Positions 25,985-37,427 of a stretch of DNA of 64,000 nt are shown here, in pieces (within the stretch, counting starts at the first letter, position 1; each line of letters starts with the position of its first letter). A program made the position numbers and the translations under genes. The DNA is from Viscum album. Lineage: Eukaryota > Streptophyta > Magnoliopsida > Santalales > Viscaceae. The notes beneath the pieces are model-generated. The model worked only from the letters and a program-made list of their open reading frames with translations. It was not told the origin of the DNA and made no database searches. Where the stretch lies: NCBI GenBank assembly GCA_963277665.1, contig OY728165.1:1151184050-1151248049 (forward strand), written 5' to 3'.

Positions 25985-28900
25985 TTACAATCTATCAGAG
26001 GGTAAATATTTTTGTAAAAATATCAGCAAGTTAATATTTCCTTCCGATAAATTGAAGAATGCTATCTTTTTTTGTGTGTGATTCCTATGAAATTGATGCC
26101 TAATATCTGTGTGCTTTGCATGAGAGTGATGTGAAGTGTTTTTACTAAGGGAAATGGAACTTGTATTATCAGAAAAAAATTTTGTTTTGGTAAAACACAT
26201 ACCATTGTCTGTGAGTGTGTGTTTCAGCCACAACACTTGAGCACAACAACTTCAAACTGCTACATATTTAGCTTCAGTAGTGGAAAGTGCTACTAAGTGT
26301 TACTTCATTCATGGCCAAGAAACTAATGAATTTCCAATGAAATGAAAAGTTCCGAATGTACTCATTCTATCCATTCTACATCCACCAAAGTCAGCATCCG
26401 AAAAAAAAATTAGCACAAAATCATTTCCAGAAGTATAAAGGAGTACTAAATCCATGGTTCCCTTTAAGTAGTGAACAATTGTTTTCACTGCCTTTAAATG
26501 AGATTCTTTAGGATTGGACTGATATATTGTACATAAGCATACTAAAAACATTAAGTCTGGATGACTAGCTATTATATAAAGTAAACTTCCGATCATACCT
26601 CTAAAAGATGATTGATCTACTAGTTTCCTAGTTTCATCAAGATCAAGTGTATTTGAGTTACCAATAGAAGTACTTATGCTCTTAGTGTTGTCATAACCAT
26701 GCATTTTAATAAGATCTTTAATATAATTATGTTGGGATATATATGTTCCTTTTGGTTTTTGAGATATTTGAAAACGAAGGAAAAATGTAAACTCACCCAT
26801 CATACTCATTTCAAACTTAGATTTCACTAGATCTGCAAAGGAATCAGTTAAATATTGCTGATTTGAACCAAATATAATGTCATCAACGTAAATTTGAAAA
26901 ATCAAAACATTTTTCTTATCATTATTTATTGAAAGGGTTTGATGTAAATTTCCCTTAACATAATTATTTTGAAGCAAAAATCATGTAAGTCTATCATACC
27001 AGGATCTAGGGGCATTCTTAATTTCATAGAAAGCTTTGGTAAGTCTAAAAATATGATTATGATGCTTTGAATCTTCAAAACCAGGATGTTGTTCAACAAA
27101 AGATTCCTCTTGAACATAACCATTTACGAAAGCACATTTCACATCCATTTGAGAAAGTTTAAAATTGAAGAATTATTCAAAGGAAAGTAAGATACGAATA
27201 GATTCAAGTCTTGCTAATGAAGCATAGGTTTATTCATAGTCTATTCCCTCTTGTTCATTATTGCCTTTAGAAACTAACCTAGCTTTATTTCTTACAATGA
27301 TTAAATTTTTATCAAACTCATTTTTGAAGACCCAATTTTCTCCAATAACATAAGTTTCCATAGGTCTTTCAACCAAGGTCCAGACTTTATTCCTTTTAAA
27401 TTCATTTAGTTCATCTTGCATGGATTTAATCCAATCATCATCACCTAAAGCATCATCAGTGCTTTTTGGTTCTATTTGGGAAAGGAATGCAAGATGTTCT
27501 AGTTCATTTCTTAAGGAACTTCTAGTCCTTACAGGTTTATTCGCATATCCAATGATACTATCAGTAGGATGATTCTTTAAAAACAACTAATTTGGGTTTT
27601 TTAAAACCTATTAATCAACATAATGTAGAAAATCTTCTGGGGTAAATGATTCAGAAAAATTTTCATGGGAATTTTCTTTATCAGAAAGGTCTTCTAACAA
27701 AGGTTGATAATAAGTTTTTGAAAACACATCTGAAGATGTAGGTTGGGGTTGTTTAAAAAAAGGATCAGATTCATCAAATTTTACATGAACTATCTCTTCA
27801 ACTGTACAAGTGTTTTTATTGAAAAATCTACAAGCCTTAGAAGTTGTGGGGTAGCATAAGAAAATTCCTTCATCAGATTTTGGTGAAAATTTATGTAGAT
27901 TATTTTTAGTATTCAGAATGAATACCAAGCAACCAAAAATCTTAAAGTATGGAAGTATAGGTTTTCTACCATTCCATAACACCTAAGTAGTTTTATTAAG
28001 AAAAGGCCTAATCAAAACATGATTTATATTATAACAAGAAGTACTTAAAGCTTCAACCGAAAAATTATTGGCAATAGAATACTCACTCAACATGGTTCTA
28101 GTTATCTCTTGAAGAATTATATTTCTTCTTTCAACAACACCATTTTGATGAGGTGTTCGGGGTGCTGAGAAGTTATGAGTAATGCCTTTTCTACTACAAA
28201 AAGTTTCAAAATCAGAATTTTGAAATTCTCCACCATGATCACTATGAATAGTTTTAAATGGAAGGATTTTATCATTTTTTATATGGGCTATAAAATTTTT
28301 GATATATGAAAAATCATTAGACATATTTTCAAGAAAATAGACCCATGTAAATATAGTGTAATCATCAACCAAAAAAATACATAATACTTGCCTACAATGA
28401 TTCCAATTTGTGTAGGACTGAAGAGATACATATGAACTAACTGTAATGCATCAGTATTTGTGACTTCACTGACTTTTTTAAAACTTGATTTATGCTTCTT
28501 TCCATATTGACAAGGGTTAAAAACTTTTAAAGAATCAAATATAAGATCCGATAGATCCTTAACTAATCATTTCATAGAAAGTTTTCATAGGTTCTTATGG
28601 TTACAATGACCTAACCTTCTGTGACACAACCAAGAATGATCTTCCATTTCACTAAGGCTAGGTAGATATTGGCTTCTAATGTCTTCTATGTTTAGTGTGT
28701 ATACATTCTCTTACCTATGGGTAGAAAGAACAAACTCTTCCTTGGAATTTTGTACTAAGCACTTATCATTACTAAAATTCACAAGGTAACCTTCATCACA
28801 TAATTGACTTATGATAATGAGATTTTTCTTAAGACCCTTAATAAATAAAACATTTGAAATCAATGTTTTTCCATGAAGAACAATGTTACCTATACAAATA

Positions 28901-29080
28901 ATTTTTTTCTTGAGAATTATCTCCAAAGGTTACTTTTCCTCCTTTCGTCTCGATAATATTTTCAAAATAGTTTTTGTTACCAGTCATATGCTGGGAACAT
29001 CCAATATCCATGTACCCAATATTGCTATTGGTACTCTCGCTACTTTTCTAAAAATAAGAAAAAGTTAGGATTTTGGAATC
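25985..29080 (-). pseudogene. pol: Ty1/copia pol: protease, integrase, reverse transcriptase, RNase H
   Basis: Order and motifs seen, 5' to 3' on the minus strand. Protease active site near 29013 reads D-I-G where the family has D-S-G, so it is mutated, followed by CSQHMTG. The pre-integrase zinc-finger region (about 28500-28926) includes ISQLC and CQYGK. The integrase core (27983-28372) keeps all three acidic residues in VDDYT, HSDHGGEFQ and GVVERRN; its C-terminal part (27611-27982) has FGCLVF and KSDEGIF. Reverse transcriptase begins in 27230-27586 (VFKNEFD, RNKARLV, EGIDYE), and its catalytic box YVDDIIFGS lies within 26309-26977. RNase H has SDADFGG and, in 25985-26236, DNTSS and KHTDIRHQF, ending near the family's usual last residues. 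The gene is split by several stops and frameshifts. INT before RT identifies copia. Confidence 0.93.
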
Positions 29081-30029
29081 AAAATTTTCTTGGATATGGA
29101 ATTCTCAGAAATCAAAATTTTAGGTACTCACATCTTTTTAGAAAATTGGGCTTTATGAAATTCAAAAGACTAGGTTTTGTTTAGGGAACAATTTTTTACT
29201 GAGTGTCCACCACACTGACACTTAGTACAGAAAGGAATACTTTGAAGCAAAAAATAATTATTGCTAAAAATAGGTTTAGAACTTGTGTAACAAAGACTAG
29301 AACCATTCCTTATAGGTCAGATTTAAGAATAAATTTTATCAAAAAATTTCTTTTCTAGGGTAATGTTTGACAAACACATCCTCAGGGAAAAAATTTCAGA
29401 TTTCTGTTTAATAACCATGTTCTTGTCTTCTAAAACATCTGATTTTGACCTAGTGTTAGGCTCGAAAACAGTTTTCTTAGAAATTACGTCTTCTAGATCC
29501 TTAAAAACTTTATTCTTCTAAGAATTTACGTAAGATTTTTTGAAATACTTTCAAAATTAAAATTTTTCTTTTCAAGATCTTTAGAATGATCCGATATTTC
29601 CTTAGTAAGAATAGTATTTCTAGATTTTTCCTATCAAGAATTTTCATGAGTTTTGAATTCTCACTCTCAAGAAGTTTAGAAAACCTAGAAACTTTTTCAT
29701 AGGAAGGTAAAGTATTATATTCATCAGAAGAAGATTCTTCATCTAAAGAGTTATAATATTTATCATTACTATAATTTTCATTTTAAGATACATTGGTCAT
29801 TGGTTCGGCATTGTGTACATTAGCCACTAAACAATGATTTTCAATAGGTAGTCTAGCTATTAGACCATGATTCTTCTGTCCAAAACATTAATAATCTGAA
29901 GATTCATATGAAGAGTCACCATCACTAGAAATCCAAGTGTAATTAGCTTCCAAGACATTCTTAGCTTTAGCTTTTTAGTACTTTTTTCTATTTCTCTAAG
30001 AATTCCTTTCCTTTCTTTCTTTTCTCTTA
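29081..30029. other. Gag-protease linker region of the Sirevirus element, decayed
   Basis: Element interior between the Gag zinc knuckle and the protease. On the minus strand it holds scattered Ser/Glu- and Lys-rich coding pieces (around 29690-29960) typical of the long linker in plant copia polyproteins, but no open frame longer than about 60 codons remains. Confidence 0.5.
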
Positions 30030-30975
30030 GGCATATGACAATCAGTTCTTATATGTCCAGCTATCCTACATTCATAAAATGTAACATCTGAATCTTTATT
30101 ATCATTCCTTTATTTATACTTGTATATATATTTAAAGATCCTCTGTCTAACTATCCGGTTCATCCTTCGAGCAAGATTTGCAAACTCATTCTCTGAGGAT
30201 TCACTTCCACTAGATTCAGATTGGATAATAACCTTCTTAGACTTCAATCTAGTAATTCTCTCAGGATTCTTAGCTTACATATGATTGGAAGTTTTAGTAA
30301 AAGAAACAATACCATTCCCATTCTTCTTATTTATATTATCAGCATCTCTCTTCATTCTAGTCTCTTGTTGAATTAGTATTCCAAACAGTTCATCAAGAGA
30401 AATCCGAGTAACCTTTCTGTTTTCATCAATATTAGTTCTCTTGGATTCCCACTCATTGGGCATGATGACTACAATCTTATCAATAAGAGCTTCATCATCT
30501 AATCCTTTCTCACCCATGGATTTTAAACTATTCACAATACTCATGAATATTTGTTTCACCTTACATATGGGTTCTCCATAAGGAAAGAAGAAACCATGAT
30601 ATTCACCTCTAAGCATGGCTCTTCTTGTTTCAATAACTTTGGAGGTTCCAAAGTGAGTAACTTCAAGTTTCTTCAAAATACAATTTTCTTCTTCACAAGA
30701 TGAAACTTGTCTATATATATTTCTATTCATGGAGAAAAGAAAAGTATTTTGTACCATATAATTCAGTTGATATTCATGATTTTCTTGATTTGTAAAGGTA
30801 CTAACTTCCTTTTCATGGATTTTATATCTTCCAATAACCATACCAAAATTATCAACACAAGTATTGATAATGAATGTCTTCATGAAATCTCTCCAATACT
30901 CATAATCATTCCATAAAAAATTGGTGGTCTAGTTGGATTGAGATTTTCTATTAAAAAAACATTTATTCCTGCCAT
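30030..30975 (-). pseudogene. gag: Ty1/copia gag
   Basis: Gag forms the particle that packages the element RNA. The probable start is the ATG at 30973-30975 (MAG, then NPTRPP, as plant copia Gags begin); a frameshift near 30900 joins it to DYEYWRDF and then the 202-codon frame 30275-30883. That frame has the UBN2/Retrotran_gag_2 signature: EVTHFGTSKV, then IVNSLKSMGE, then IMPNEWES, then ISLDELFG. A zinc knuckle follows at about 30038-30079: the family's CYEC..GHIRTDC reads FYEC here, so the first Cys is lost. The gag/pol junction is broken by stops. It is the first gene after the primer site, as usual. Confidence 0.88.
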
Positions 30976-31174
30976 ATTATAGAAAAATCATTCCACACAA
31001 ACTTGTTAGTAATAAATATTTGTAAACAAGGAAAATATTCCGATGTAAGGAAAATATAGAAAAAGAGTATCTCTATAAAAAAATGAATATGAACTATATG
31101 AGTCCAAAAAATGATTTTGCAAAACAATGAGATAAATTCTATTATGAATTTAATCGTGAGATTAATTTAGATTG
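30976..31174. other. Untranslated leader of the Sirevirus element
   Basis: About 200 bp of AT-rich sequence between the primer-binding site and the gag start; no other feature seen. Confidence 0.6.
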
Positions 31175-31193
31175 AACCAATGCTCTAATACCA
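31175..31193 (-). other. Primer-binding site, initiator-Met tRNA
   Basis: The minus strand reads TGGTATTAGAGCATTGGTT, matching the plant copia site TGGTATCAGAGC..GGTT with one C-to-T change in the core. It lies inside the 5' LTR end (31241) by about 47 bp, a larger gap than the usual few bases. The interval repeats part of the site (GATACCAATTG at 31232-31242), so a small duplication may have occurred here. Confidence 0.8.
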
Positions 31194-31240
31194 ATTATTG
31201 AATTGGTTCAGGATTTACGGTCACCTCCTATGATACCAAT

Positions 31241-33062
31241 TGTTCAGATGATATGTGAGTATGATATACTATATAATACCAAATGTAGGATCTAAATAAT
31301 AAAGATAATGAATAAATTATCTAAATATGCGTGAAATACAAGAGGGGGGGGGGGTGAATTTTTACTTTAAAAAATTCATTGGTAACTTTTAAAGATGCTT
31401 ATGTTTAACAAGGTTATACAAGGTAATTCACAAAACCTCTAAGTTTGAAAAATTTTATTGATTCAGTAAAAACGATTCCATGAAGGTGAATCCGAAAAGA
31501 TGGTTCTGGAAAATGAATCTTAATGAATGTTATAAAGATAAATATTCTACCTTAAAGTGTATAGAATCTTACTAAATTAGAGTTTACAAGTATAAGGAAG
31601 TATAAGATAGTTATACTTACCTTATCATATAAAATGCACCCAAAACCATGTAACAAGACACATAACAAGTAGTAAATATTTTATCACGAAGAGAAGGGTA
31701 TCGAAAAACCTTGGATAAAGGTCCCTTGTTTTATACTTTCAAGAAAGTCTGTCTTACCCACACTAGGGTAAGCACTCGATATGAAAATATGTGTCTGTCT
31801 TGCTATCCCTGCAAGCCCTCAACATTAATGTACTCTACAACTCTGTCTTCCTCAGAAATGAATCCATAAACTTGAAGGTAGTAGGCACCTCTTTCTTCCT
31901 CAGCAAGGAAGCCCTCAACTTCAAGGTATTCGACACCTCAGTCTTCCTATCCCCGGAAGCCCTCCAATGTACTCATCAGTATTAGGAGTCACACAAAGCA
32001 AATATGAATAAGAAGTTCAGTACGCATAAAGAATTAACACCCCTCTCTCTAGAAATCACTTCAACAGAAGGTAATCTCTTGGTTGATCAACTTGTCATGT
32101 GCTATTTCAAATGATCACCTATTTATAGGCATAGATTCAATGGTAGACTCCCTCTTCAACGGTCATATTTTTCCTTGAATTTCGGAGGGACCTGTACACG
32201 TGTCACTCAAACAAAGGTTAGTTAGTAATTGAATTCACACCATCATTTTATAATAAAACAAGTGTATGAAAAAATATTGTTGCATAACTAAAATCCAATA
32301 TTCCTAATGTAAGAAAATAAAATTTTGGATTCTAATAAAAAATAAATTTGGAGTCTATAATACAAGGATATTCAAATTCTATTTTCTAGGAATTAAGAAC
32401 CTGAAATCTATAGAATTTAGGAGTAAGAATTTCAAGGAAATTAAAAATCTAGATTGATAAGAATTTGTAAGAATAACTTACAAAGTTTGGAGTTAGAGTT
32501 TATCAAAATTTGGGGTCAAAACTCATAAGAGTTCTGAGTCAGTATTTAGAAAACTCGGAGTAAGAACTTGGAAAAGTTCGTAACCAGAATTCATTTTCTG
32601 AATTCAGAGTCAGAACTCACCAGAGTTTGTAACTAGAATTCATATTCACAATTCATGGTCATAACTTAGAAGAGTTCGTAACTAGAATTCGTATTCAGAA
32701 TTCAGAGTCAGAACTTATAAGAGTTCGTAACCAAAATTCTAAGAATTCAGATCCTAAAACAAAATGCTTCATATCTAGGTATTTATAGGATACCGAGGTT
32801 TTCATTATAAACCGAATTTTACACTTGGAAAATTATGATATGAAAAATAAAAACATGGTAAGGATAAATTTCATTGGTGAAGGAAATTATTCCTTATTGA
32901 AGTAAAACACAGGGTAAAAAGAGATTTTCCTTGAGATAAGGTGTTTGTGATTTTCAAAACAAGAAGGAATTGTAAAGTCATAAGGAATCCTTATTGACAT
33001 TACAATCTCCACCATGTATGAAGGAATGGAAAATTCATAAGGAAAACCTTATTGACATAACA
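31241..33062 (-). repeat. 5' LTR of the Sirevirus-like element
   Basis: About 1822 bp. In element sense it starts TGTTATGTC at 33062 and ends GAACA at 31241, the typical TG...CA of copia LTRs. It carries the same internal repeats as the 3' LTR (GAATTC-type about 32385-32750; 48-bp units about 31790-31965) and TATA-like motifs at 32119-32130 and 32779-32789. A run of eleven G at 31344-31354 stands where the 3' LTR has four. Confidence 0.9.
32119..32130 (-). promoter_or_regulatory. TATA box candidate of the 5' LTR
   Basis: On the minus strand the 5' LTR reads CCTATAAATAGG, a near-ideal plant TATA box. It would start the genomic RNA of the element about 890 bp upstream of the LTR end. The alternative at 32779-32789 would give a much longer transcript. 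Confidence 0.5.
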
Positions 33063-33695
33063 ATTATGTCATATCAAATAAATAAAAACATAAATATTAC
33101 ATGTAGACACTTCTACTCACTATCCATATTTTTATTAAAACCAATTTTTTAAAGAAACATGGTTCTTTTCAGGTATAAAGAAGATGAATTTTCGTTGATC
33201 CCATCATTGAATCCATTCTTTTTTATGTCCTATGAAATAAATTTCAAAACCTAGGATGAGAAAAAAATTATCCATAAGGGGTACATAAATAATGAAAATT
33301 GTTAGTCTTTTTACTACATGTAAACCATGAATACATTATCATAAAGTAATACTTTTCACCTTTATGAAGTATAAAAAATAGTTCACTGAATATAAGCTCA
33401 TTACTTACCCTTTTGTAACCAATATATTACATTAAAACCCATAGAATGAAACATATAATGTTTAAATGTAACTTGGTACATAAATATACCTAAATGGAAT
33501 AACCATACTTTCGAATTATACACATTTCACTAAATGAAATAATTATATGTATGACTTCCCTAACCAATACATTGGAGGTTATAACGTAACCACCTGTCCA
33601 TGGTTTATCGCAGAACCACCCGTCATTTGGTTTTTCATGTAACCACCCATATTGGATTATTATGTCACCACTATTCAAGTGTCTAAGTACCTGTT
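33063..33695. other. Spacer between two LTR elements with a short tandem repeat
   Basis: No gene. At about 33575-33675 four degenerate units of roughly 27 bp follow one another, each with GTAACCACC or AGAACCACC followed by a TTGG-TT stretch. The first five bases (ATTAT) are the probable target duplication of the Sirevirus-like insertion. Confidence 0.55.
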
Positions 33696-35296
33696 TGTAA
33701 CGCCCCGACCCCAGTTACCCAGAGTCGGTGTATTATTTCATAACATTGGCATGATCCCAAAAGATCATGTCTTGAAAGACCAATTAGTTTAGTAGCCTTG
33801 GAAACAGTAGATACATTCATAAATGTTGCATTACATCATAAAGTGAAAAATCACAATAACATAGTCTCCATAGTCCACACTTCTATCCCCTTCAGACTAT
33901 CCCTGTAGGACAGTCATAAAATATATCTTCACATCCTTGGAAAAATAAAACATTGAAGGGGTGAGTTCAGATGCTCAGTAAGGATAACAATATAGAGGAA
34001 GCTTTCATAAATAAACATAAACATTTAAGGAAATGTATAACTAAAAAAAAGCCTTTAAAATTTGAACATAAACATAATATGGCCAAAGTAAAATGAGATA
34101 ATGCCCTTTACTTATTCACATGGATATTCTACAGGTCGAATAATCACATTCAATATCAATAACCACTTTCATGATGATGGAATGCATAATTCCAGACTAT
34201 CAAAACCACATAGCCAAGGCCTCGTGCCATGACTAAAAATATGATTTTGTCAATGCCTAGTCCCAAGACACTAGTTTGTCTCATGTGACCTGCCGATGCA
34301 TCGAGGAGGTGTAGCGGGCTCCACCCATCACTTATTATGTCCAATGCAATCCTCATATGAACAGGTTTAAACATATCATAAATCATAACATAATCGTATC
34401 ACATAAAACATGAATAAAGGAAAAATAACATTTACACATTTCAATAACAAGATATCAATACAACAAATTGATAAAAAAACACTTTCAAAACCATTTTCAA
34501 TACTTAAATTAAATAAAATTAACACTTTTTATTTATTTTTCATTTAAAAAAGTTATGGCTTGTAGAGGGAGGTGAAACTCAAATAATGGTCATGGTGGTG
34601 GAGAAGTCATTTTCATCGCATACGTACAACAAAGAAACACTCCCTTTTTTCGTTTAGTAAAATTCTTTGTATAAAAAGATATATATTGAATAATCATAAA
34701 ATTCAAAGGGGTTTATACACCATATAAAAGAAAGTTCTGTATAAAACAAAATATGCCTCAATGAAATGAGATTGAGACGATGTCCCTTACAAAGATCCTT
34801 TTTTTAAATAAAATTGATCTATTATGTGTATTAAATATAAGTACAAAAAAAGAAAGTACAAATACAAGATAGGACATAATAATATCATGACATAATTTGA
34901 AAGTAGGAGCTTAACCCAAAGAATGTGAATTGGGTTAAGAAGTTCCCTTACCTTGTGTCCGACTTGACTCGATCATTCGTTAATCTCCCGAATAATAAAC
35001 TAGAGTTAATTTCTATTTTCTTAAGAACCTTTTTCATGTAAATTATTCCTTTTATATCACTTATTACCATGTTATGAACATTATGTAATTATTTAAGTTA
35101 ATAACGGTCATTTTTTCGATCTTTGGTACTCGGTCAAAAATAAACTTCTTATAATTACAAGTTGTTCATGTGGTGAAATATCCATTATATACAGAATTAT
35201 ATTCATTATGTTGATATCATATATATCATATATATCCATTATATACATGAATTTATAATATTACATAACATTTAGAGGTAAGAAATGAAATGCACC

Positions 35297-35693
35297 GTTC
35301 ATGGAGACGGTAAGCCGTACGTACGCATGAACGCTACTTTCATTTCTATTTAGTATTTAATGGAATGAAATAATAATTATATAAAGGTATAATTTAATTC
35401 CAGTATAATATAATGTATAATAACATTTACTACATCCTTCATACATCCCACATATGGCAATAACGATTCAAATCACTTTGAGGGGGCGGTAGTCCGCACT
35501 TCGTAAAATTAAATTATCACGTTACCCATAATGGAAATCATAAAGGTATGAAATAAATGAAAAATAATAAGTATAAGGAAAACCTAAACATAATATATAT
35601 CATATATAAAAAATAGTTTCATCATAATGGCCACCATGAGAGGTGTTAAAAGAATATTGAACAATCATCGTTTCGTGAGGCAGTAATTCACCA
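35297..35693. repeat. Three hairpin modules ~180 bp apart in the 3.7 kb LTR
   Basis: Module A (35297-35332): outer stem GTTCATG/CATGAAC and inner stem ACGG-TAAG-CCGT. Module B (35481-35499): GCGG-TAGT-CCGC. Module C (35671-35693): GTGA...TCAC around GGCAGTAAT. Spacings are about 179 and 189 bp. The sequence after A and B is also related (TAATGGAA, then ATAAAGGTAT), so these are diverged tandem units. The other LTR has them at about 41631-41666, 41811-41830 and 42004-42030; the older copy at about 44563-44598, 44751-44775 and 44945-44975. Confidence 0.65.
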
Positions 35694-36044
35694 CCCACAA
35701 AAACAGTATGTTCTTTAACCATTTGACGAAGCTGTGTGTAAGTGTAAATAAAATTATTCTCATAACAACATCCTAGTATATTTAATATACTGGTGTTGTT
35801 AAAAAAGAAAAGAATAAAAAGAGTTTAGGGGGTTGGAGAAGCAAAATAAAACAAAATAACATAAGAGAAGACATTACCTTAAAATCTGGTAATTCTTTTT
35901 GATTTGAGCCATAGGCTTCCTTGGGAAGACTTCTGCCCAAAGTGAGGCTTCTAGGAGTAATATAGGGATTTTGGGAGAGTATTTGGGTATAGTTTTGCCG
36001 ATCCAAATGGATTTAATGTGTGAATAAGGTGGTAGTGTAGGGGG

Positions 36045-36056
36045 CCTTTTATAATA
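36045..36056 (-). promoter_or_regulatory. TATA box of the 3.7 kb LTR family
   Basis: The minus strand reads TATTATAAAAGG just downstream of a CCCCTCC stretch. It is kept at the matching place in the 5' LTR (42380-42390, CTTATAAAAGG) and in the older copy (45323-45332, TTATAAAAGTC). Conservation in three diverged copies makes it the best promoter candidate. It puts about 1.35 kb of U3 upstream and 2.3 kb of transcribed LTR downstream. Confidence 0.65.
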
Positions 36057-37413
36057 GGAGGGGAGGGGCACTTTTGGAAAGATTGAAATATTACTTTATT
36101 ATGAAATGATTTTCGGATTCTAAAGGTCCCACAATGATATAATTTTAGGATAAGGAGATAGGGGTTCGAAATATTCTTATCCAATAGGTTCTTGACAAGT
36201 TTAATCCTTAGATTTTACATTATATTTTCATTTTATTTAAATCGATAATTAATGAGGTAATCACTGCATCATCATGGTGTCATAAATAATTTAATTTATT
36301 TAATGTCTAAAAATTATAAAAAAAATATAATGATGTAGGAAATATTTTTATATTTCTAATTAATATTTATAGTCTAAAATATGACTTGTATAAACCCTTA
36401 TAAAAATTATTATAGTAAAATAACACATGTTTGTGACAATTTTATTTTTACTTTAAATAAAAAGTTATTAATGAAATTTTCTTACCCAAGTGGCTCCATG
36501 GGGTCTCCAAGTTGACCCATGGACTTTCTTGGTCGGCCATGACTCCTAAAATAAGGGTAGAACAAGTGTAAAGGTATTTTCATATTTTTATAATATCATT
36601 TTTACCTTAAATTTCACTAATTACCTTTAATCGCGATTAATTAAACTTAAATGTTACTATTCACCAAAAAATTATTTTAAACCCATTGAAAAACATTTTA
36701 CTTCCTAATGACAACCATGTATGTCGGATTTTTGATAATAAAATCATAGAAGTGGTAATGTTTGATTTAAATGAAAAATAAGTTTTTTAACTACCACTTA
36801 GTGGTTTCACTATTCATCCAAAATTGATGTTTTTCAGAAGAATGCCAAAATTTGACCCTAAGCTATAATTGATATTCCAAATTAAAAATTGATGACTATT
36901 TTAAATAATTCCAAAAATATAAGTTGCATTAATTAATTTTATAATTAATTCCCACTGTCATAACAAATAGCGTGTTTTTATGAAATAATATATATCAAAA
37001 GATTGACAATTGTTTATGTCCAATTTCACAGTGAAATTAATTCTAATGACCACCATTGGATAAAATGGTAAAAATATATTATAATTATACTTTAAAACCA
37101 CTCTATATTATAATTTATCACTATAATTTATTTTGATTAAAAAAGTTGTTTTTAAGTATTTTTCTGTATTCATAAAAAATTGGATGTTCTCAGAAAAATA
37201 CCAAAAATTCAACATAAGCTAATTTCGATATTCTGAATCCAAAAATGAAGTCCATTTTGAAATATAAAATATATATAATTTTAAAAAGTGGGTATTATTA
37301 TTCATAATGGCTATTTTGATTGGTCGCGGTGCGTTAGAATCTCAAACTTGCGTACAATTCAAGCTATTGCATTATTGAAAGAGAAGTGTATCATGGATGC
37401 TCGGAGTGTTACA

Positions 37414-37427
37414 TTCTCCCCTCCTTC
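37414..37427 (-). promoter_or_regulatory. Polypurine tract of the TR-GAG-type element
   Basis: The minus strand reads GAAGGAGGGGAGAA directly before the LTR start TGTAAC. This primes plus-strand synthesis and fixes the orientation of the element. Confidence 0.8.

Larger units (their letters stand above)
20165..33062 (-). mobile_element. Sirevirus-like Ty1/copia LTR retrotransposon, full length but defective
   Basis: A 12.9 kb element on the minus strand. Order in transcription sense: 5' LTR (31241-33062), initiator-Met primer site, gag, protease/integrase, reverse transcriptase/RNase H, a 24-bp minisatellite, an env-like frame, several polypurine tracts and the 3' LTR (20165-21980). The pol order PR-INT-RT-RH is diagnostic of Ty1/copia. 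The extra frame after pol and the repeated AGGGGGAG-type tracts before the 3' LTR are hallmarks of the Sirevirus genus. Flanks ATAAT and ATTAT are a plausible 5-bp target duplication with one mismatch. In one 97-base stretch I counted 13 differences between the LTRs. All genes carry stops or frameshifts, so it cannot act on its own. Confidence 0.93.
33696..37413 (-). repeat. 3' LTR of the TR-GAG-type element
   Basis: 3718 bp. In element sense it starts TGTAACACTCCGAGC and ends GGGGCGTTACA. Regulatory signals: TATA motif TATTATAAAAGG at 36045-36056, splice-donor-like AAGGTAATG at 35871-35880 and AAGGTAAGG at about 34946-34953, and three GC-rich hairpins at 35297-35332, 35481-35499 and 35671-35693. 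All frames inside (for example 35782-36184 minus) look accidental. Confidence 0.9.

Noticed and set aside
20145..33062. CRISPR-like arrays from the short LTR repeats
   Set aside because: Repeats are degenerate and contiguous, with no constant repeat/unique spacer pattern, and the context is a plant retrotransposon.
35782..36184. Overlapping minus-strand frames near the LTR TATA motif
   Set aside because: They cross the promoter region of the LTR, and the same region of the other LTR has no matching frames.
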